DNA of 64,000 nt from Bettongia penicillata ogilbyi (lineage: Eukaryota > Chordata > Mammalia > Diprotodontia > Potoroidae): NCBI GenBank assembly GCA_023548195.1, contig JAJHZJ010000419.1:921773-985772 (forward strand), written 5' to 3'. The position numbers and the translations under genes are program-made. Positions 58,131 to 64,000 of the stretch are shown here, piece after piece. The first letter of the stretch is position 1, and each line of letters begins with the position of its first letter. The notes under the pieces were generated by a model. That model did not search any database. It worked only from the letters and a program-made list of their open reading frames with translations, and was not told where the DNA came from.

Positions 58131-61100
58131 ACCACTGCTTCTAGGACTCTATCCCAATGAGATCACAAAAATGTGAAAGGGTCTCACATGTATAGAAATA
58201 TTTATAGCAACTTTCTTTGTGGTGGCTAAGTACTGGAAATTGAGGGGATGCCCATCAATTGGGGAATGGCTGAACAAGTTGTGGTATATGAATGTAATGG
58301 AATGCTATTGTGCTATAAAAATTGATGAAGAGAAAGACTTCAGAGAAGTCTGGAAGGACTTATATGAACTAATGCTGAGTGAAATTAGCAGAACCAGGAG
58401 AACATTATACACAGTAACTACCACAGTGTGTGAGGAAATGTTTCTGATATACTTAGCCCTTCACAGCAATGCAAAGGCTTAAAACATTCCCAAAGGACTC
58501 TTGAGGCCAAATGCCATCCACATCCAGAGAAAGAACTATGGAATTGGAATGCTGAATGAAGCAGAACATTTTCTCTTGTTCATGTTTTAATTTGTTTGGG
58601 TTTTTCTCATGGTTTCTCCCATTCATTTTAATTCTTCTATGCAACATAACTAATGTGAAAATGTGTTTAATAATAATGTATGTGTAGAACCAATATATTG
58701 CATGCCATCTCGGTAAAGGAGGGGAAAGGGAGGGGGAAATCTAAGACTCATGGAAGTGATTGTAAAAAAAACTGGAAACATATAAACAAATTAAAAAATC
58801 TTCAAGACTATATAGATTTCCAAATGAGTTCTACCATGTAGTAAAAGAACAATTAATTCCAATACTATGTAAACTATTTGGAAAAATAGGCAAAGGAGCC
58901 CTACCAGACATTTTATTACACAAATGTGATGCTGAAACCTAAGCCATGAAGACCCAAAACAGAGAAAGAAAATTATGGACAAATTTCCCTTATGAATATT
59001 GATGCAAAAAATTTAAATAAAATATTCACAAAGAGACCGTAGCAATTTATCATGAGAATAATACAGTATGAACAGGTAGATTTTATTCCAAGAATGCATA
59101 ACTGGTTCAATATTAGGAAATCTATTAGCAGAATTGACCATATAAACAAGAAAACTAACAAATCATATGATTATCTCAATAGATGCAGTTTTTTTTTTAC
59201 AATATACAGTAACAATTCCTATTAAAAACACTAGAGAGGATAGAAGCAAATGGAGTTTTCCTTAAAAGAATAAGCAGCATATATCTAAAACAATCAGTGA
59301 CTATTATATATAATGGGGATAAGCTAGAAGGTTTCCCAATAAGATTGGGGTGAAATAAAGATGCCTGTTATGATCACTATTATTCAATATTGTACTAGAA
59401 ATGTTAGCATTCACAATAAAAGAAAATGAAACAAAACTATCACTCCTTTCCAATGATATAATGATATACTTAGGGAATTTCAAAGAGTTGAGTAAAAGCC
59501 TACTTGAAACAATTAACAATTGTAGTAAAGTTTCAGGATATAAAATAAACTCATGTAAATTATCAGCATTTCTATATATTACCAAAAAAGGCCAGGAGGA
59601 AAAGATAAAAAGAGAAATGCTATTTAAAATAACTATAGACAATGTAAAATATTGGAGTGTCTACCTACAAAGACGTACACAGAAGCTATATAAGCACAAT
59701 GACATAACACTTTTCACACAAATAAAAACAGATTTGAACAATTGGAAAAAATATTAATTGCTCATGTGTAGCCCAAGCTAATATAATAAAAATGATTATT
59801 CTACCTAAATTAATTTATTGAGCAACATATCAATCAAACTACCAAAAATTATTTTATAGAACTAGAAAAATTAAAATTCATCTGGAAGAAAAAAAGGCCA
59901 AGAATGTCAAAGGAATCAATGAAAAAATGCAAAGGAAGCTGATCTAGTCATACCAGATCTAAAACTATTTTATGAAGTGACAATCTCTAAGCTATTTGGT
60001 ACTGACTAAGAAATGGAGTGGTGGATCAGTGGAAAAAGTTAGATGCACAAGACATAGCAGTCAATTACTATAGCAATCTACTCCAGCTACTGGAATAAGA
60101 ACTCTGAATTATTTGACAAAAATTTCCAGGAAAACTAGGAAACAGTTCAGCAGAAACTAGTCATAGACCAACATCTCACACACTATCCCAAGACAGGACC
60201 AAAATGGGCACATGATTCAGACTTAAAGAGTCTAATGAGCAAATGAGGAGAACAAGGAATAATTTACCTGTCAAGTCTATGGAGAAGGGAGGAATTTGTC
60301 ACCAAGCAAGAGAGAGAGAACATCATGAAATGGAAAATGAATTATTTTGATTAAATTAAACTAAGAATTTTGCACAAACAAATGCAACCAAAATTAGGAG
60401 GAAAGTAGAAAGCTGGGAAACAATTGTTTCAGCTAGTGTTTCTGACAAAGACCTCATTTCTCAAATATATAGAGAACTGAGTCAAATTCATAAGAATATA
60501 AGTCATTCTCCAACTGATAAATGCTCAAAGTATATGAACAGGTAGTATTCAGAGAAAGAAGTTAAAACTGTTTATATTCATAGGAAAATGCTCTAAATCA
60601 CTACTGATTAGAGAAATACAAATTACAACTCTGAGGCACCACCTCACGCTTATCAGATTGGTTAATATGGCAAAAAGAAAATGATAAATGTTGGAGAAAA
60701 TGTGGGAAAAATTGAAACGCTAATACATTGTTGGTAGAGTTGTGATTTGATCCAACCATTCTGAAGAGAATTTTTGAACTGTGCTCAAAGGACTATAAAC
60801 TTGTGCATACCCTTTAATCCAGCAATATGACTACTGGATCAGTATCCCAGAGGGATAATAAAAAAGAGAAAAGGACCCACATATACATAAATATGTATGG
60901 CAGTTCTTTTTGTGGTGGCAAAGAATTGGAAATTGGGGGATGCCCATCAATTGGGAAATGACTGAGCAAACTGTAGTGTGTGAATGAAATGGAATACTAT
61001 TGTTCTATAAAAAATAATGAGCAGGTAGATTACAGAAAAAACCTGCAAAGATTTTCATGAATTGCTGAGTGAAGTGAGCAGAACATGGAGAACATTGTAC

Positions 61101-61523
61101 ATGGCAAAAGTAACACCGTATGATGATCACCTATGATACACTTAGCTCTAATGACCCAAGACAATTCCAAAAGATCGGTAGTAGAAAATGCGAACCACAT
61201 CCAGACAAAGAACTATGGAGTCTGAATGCAGATTGAAACATATTATTTTCATTTTTTTGCCCTTGTTTTATTCTTTCTCGTTTTTTCCCTTTTATTCTGA
61301 TTCTTCTTTCACAATATAACTAATGTGGAAATATGTTTAACAGGACTGTATGTGTATAAACTATATTACATTGCTTGCTACCTTTGGGAGGGAGAAGCAA
61401 AGAGAGAAGAGAATACAAATTGGAACTCAAAATCTTACAAAAATGAATATATAAAAATGTATTTATATGTAATTAAAAAATAAAGTTATTAAATAAAAAA
61501 ATGAATTAATAAATTAGAAAAAG

Positions 61524-63804
61524 ATCACTTTTACTATGTTGGGACAAATGAGCCATGAACATTGAATATCTCCTTAAATATTAAGGCCTTCCTACAGTCC
61601 TGTGAGAATTATTTTGTAGTTGTATTTATATATCTTCTTTGTATGTTGGTAGTTTAACTCATTGGTATTTGATGTATTTTGATGATAATTTAAACATTAC
61701 ATTTATTTACCCTTTCAACTCAGTCTCATAGAGGTTGTCAGTATTACATATAAATTTTGGGCATTTTGTGAATTTGTTTATATTATGCTTCTTCAGTAAG
61801 AAGCAATGAAGAGGGCTAGAGAGAGGGCAAGTCTTAGAGTCAACAAGACTGGTATCAGTCCTCCTGCTGACACTTTGTGGGCCACAAACTAGGAAAACTG
61901 ACCTTTAGCAAGTTAATTTCCTTCACTGTGCTTCCACTTAACTCTCTATGCCCAAAAATTACAGATGAATTAGAGGCTGCACTAGTAGAAGTTTGCATGA
62001 AAAGAGTTCACAATAGCCATGAAATTATAAATGTAAATTCCAAGTGAAAATGCTTTTTTTCTCTTTTTCTTTATTTTCTGGGGTTTTGATAAGTAAATTA
62101 TGGATCCAATTTTCATTCTTCATCTTCTTTCTTGGGATAGTGCTCTATGTACTAGGATATCTAGTAGTATATCAAATAATTATCTAAAGAGCAAGGAGTT
62201 TAGATTTACCATTGCTCATACTGAGAAAATGTGTAATATTTGTTAATTATGAGAAACATTAGCTTTTAGCATTAATTTTTAAAAATATAAAGAAGAGGGC
62301 TTTCATTTCAAGGCACTCCACATAAATGAGTACTAATTTTAGGCTTTTCTGAATGTATTGATGTAATCATGTTTTTTATTATATTTATTAATCTTATCAA
62401 CTGTACAAATGATTTCCCAACTTGGTCATAGTGACACACAGGCAAGAGAAAGCAAGTTAACGTTTTGAGCAATGGAATGACATGACTAGATGTATCCATG
62501 AGCAAGATGAGTCCGTCAGTTTTTAATTTTAAGAGCTTTAAGGAAGCTAAAACTTGTGTGTCTCCAAACATCAGTTAGAATGAAGATTTCATTTAAAAAT
62601 AGTCTAACAAATATAACATTTACTAATTTCCCAAGTATTGGTAAACCTTGTTTAACCAGGTTTCTTCTCTACCAGTGAAGAGATACTGTATAGTGGTTCA
62701 GTCATCATGCAATTGTAAGGTTTGCAAACAGTATTTGGATGGCACAGGAAAACATAAAGAGGTGATCATCCTCGACAACTTCCCCATTCCACTTAAAATA
62801 AATTATAAGATGCTATACATGGATACACTTGTCAGATGGAAACACTGGGTGTGAACAAGGCCTACACTTTTCTCTAGGTAAAACAGGAAAATGACTATCG
62901 GACTTTCCTCTTGAGGCTCATGCAAAGCAATCAAGCTGAGATTCGAATTATCTGGCGACAGAGTAGGGAAAGCCACTCCTGAGAAGGAATTACTTGGACT
63001 GAGGGTGGAAGGTTGGTGAGGAGAATGTCTCAGCCTCAGTTTTCTCCTCCTTCTCCCTTCAAAAAGAGGAAGAACAAAATCCAAGGATTTTGAATTTTCC
63101 ATCAGCATCTTAGCGTAGTGCACAGAAAAATTGATAGAAGTGTCTACATTGAAAGTAAGGATAGCTTGAACCCAGATCAAAAAGCCTACAAAGATCTTAA
63201 TAGAAAAAGCCACATTACACTTTAAAAGGAATATCTCAAGACCCCACCAAAATGATTTCCTGTAGCTATGCTCTGAAATATATACACTAAACTTGAGGCC
63301 CTTTAATCAGTCCTGTACTCTATATTAATGGAAGACTTTGGGGGAGATATGTGTAATAAATATTCTTTCTACACCCCCTAGTACAAACCCCTTTCCAGAA
63401 GCTAATTAAATCTGGCAGACTCATAGATATCACTGATAATCTTTGAGGGATACTATTAGAGGTTTGTGACTGACAGTATTAGAAAAGACATACCTAAATC
63501 CTCAGGTTTAACCTTAGAACCCTGAAGGGGTGTAGTAGCCATGCTGTGGGGACATGACTTATTCCAAGTGGGAGACGGAGATACTTACCTCAAAAGTGAT
63601 TAAAAATAATTCCTGCTTTAAATTCATTTATGATTTTTAATTTTGAAAACTACCTCTATGTAAGTTATAAATTTTGCCTTCCTTAATTTTCAACACAGAG
63701 ATGAAAACTGAGAAATATATTAGAAAAAACAGAGATGAAAGTGAGAAAAGTTGTTAGGAAGTCGTTATAATAGTTCAGGTACTCTGATTATCAACACTAT
63801 TAAA
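61524..63804. other. No feature recognised
   Basis: Probably old, mostly single-copy DNA. Frames at 62308-62571 (minus) and 62803-63213 (minus, 136 codons) carry no motif I know and lack support. No RNA gene was seen. Confidence 0.35.
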
Positions 63805-63925
63805 CACTAGAAATTAAGCTCATTTAGACAAAGAACTATCATTTTACTTTTATCTTTTCATTCCCAGCACTTATAACAATGTCTAGAACATCTCAGCACT
63901 GAATAAATTCATGTCAATTAATTGC
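63805..63925 (+). mobile_element. L2 3'-end fragment
   Basis: ctagaaattaagctcattta, then tcccagcacttataacaatg, tctagaacatct and ctgaataaattcatgtcaat match the L2 3' end. The remaining bases to 64000 show nothing. Confidence 0.6.
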
Positions 63926-64000
63926 TATGTTATGAAAGGGTTTTTTGTAAAATTGCCAAAGAACTTAACTAACATGTGTAACATTGGCCCTTTTGGAGAA

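Larger units (their letters stand above)
48684..58794 (+). mobile_element. Second L1, full length, split by an RTE
   Basis: It begins near ggggtgtagccaagatggtg and has a 5' UTR of about 1.2 kb with a CA tract, ORF1 (about 49880-50830), ORF2 (from about 51430) and a 3' end at 58131-58794. Excluding the RTE it measures about 6.9 kb. It is inserted in the ORF2 of the older L1, whose sequence continues on both sides. The target duplication is short and imperfect (aaaaataattct on the left, aaaaaatctt on the right). Confidence 0.88.
45215..60350 (+). pseudogene. ORF2 of the old L1, interrupted twice
   Basis: L1 ORF2 encodes the endonuclease and reverse transcriptase used for target-primed reverse transcription. 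Endonuclease remnants run from about 45230 to 45900. The frame continues to 46339, resumes at 48485-48683 (YLQKYKFLTLTEEEIKT) and again from about 58800. In the RT at 58900-59760 the segment that should hold the catalytic FADD reads LLSNDIMIYL, so it is inactive. A 118-codon open piece is left at 59401-59757. Stops and frameshifts are frequent. Confidence 0.85.
40241..61523 (+). mobile_element. Old full-length L1 split by three insertions
   Basis: Host element of the nested stack. Its pieces are 40241-41233 (5' UTR and first part of ORF1), 44052-46339 (rest of ORF1, spacer, ORF2 endonuclease), 48466 to about 48683, and about 58795-61523 (RT to 3' end). Together they make about 6.2 kb, the expected L1 length. 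The 5' end begins agaggtcagagccaaggtgg. The 3' end has a pyrimidine tract, purine tract and A-rich tail. A degraded target duplication is possible: atcatttttag at 40230-40240 and atcacttttac at 61524-61534, 9 of 11 matching. All reading frames are broken. It is the oldest member of the stack. Confidence 0.9.

Noticed and set aside
62803..63213. 136-codon minus-strand frame
   Set aside because: No motif, no splice or promoter context and no neighbours. A frame of this length can occur by chance in 64 kb. I left it unannotated as a gene.
1..64000. Bacterial-style features: CRISPR arrays, operons, ribosome binding sites, phage or plasmid genes
   Set aside because: The SINE, LINE and microsatellite content shows vertebrate nuclear DNA. 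The regular short repeats are microsatellites without spacers.

Overview
This window is AT-rich vertebrate DNA, and its repeat content points to a marsupial. It carries many copies of the tRNA-derived SINE that ends in a BovB-like RTE tail, full-length and truncated L1 elements of the marsupial type, half-L1 (HAL1) elements with ORF1 only, an RTE-type LINE with a C-terminal zinc finger, and old mammalian-wide L2, L3/CR1 and MIR relics. I found no cellular protein-coding gene, tRNA, rRNA or CRISPR array. Every long reading frame I could identify belongs to a mobile element or its antisense strand, so this looks like a gene-poor interval. The exact species cannot be told from the sequence. Family names come from recalled repeat consensus patterns and were not checked against a database.

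Layout. Positions 1-7000 hold an L1 3' fragment and a decayed hAT transposase related to the ZBED5 family on the minus strand. That transposase is split by an old HAL1 insertion (about 1696-5365). Positions 7000-16500 are mostly unannotated DNA with scattered SINE, MIR and L2 copies and a (CT)n tract. Positions 16900-25300 hold a long dispersed repeat, an L3/CR1 relic cut by later insertions, and L1 3' ends. Positions 25000-40000 hold MIR and SINE copies, two fold-back MITE-like elements, a decayed Ty3/gypsy-type reverse transcriptase on the minus strand (about 34140-34800), an RTE 3' end, microsatellites and palindromes.

The main structure is a nested stack at 40241-61523. An old L1 of about 6.2 kb is split by two separate HAL1 insertions (41234-44051 and 46340-48465) and by a second full-length L1 (about 48684-58794). 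The second L1 is itself split by an RTE element (about 54885-58130). Exact target-site duplications of 17 and 19 bp mark the two HAL1 insertions, and the host L1 continues across each gap. All these elements are broken by stops and frameshifts. Positions 61524-64000 are unannotated except for an L2 3' end.

The elements do not form a pathway. Their link is that L1-type machinery moves HAL1, and RTE-type machinery probably moves the SINEs. The observations most worth following are the nested stack, an antisense reading frame shared by three L1/HAL1 5' regions, a possible 3' transduction behind the oldest HAL1, the ZBED5-like relic, and the gypsy RT relic that might be a remnant of a sushi-type (RTL1-like) locus.
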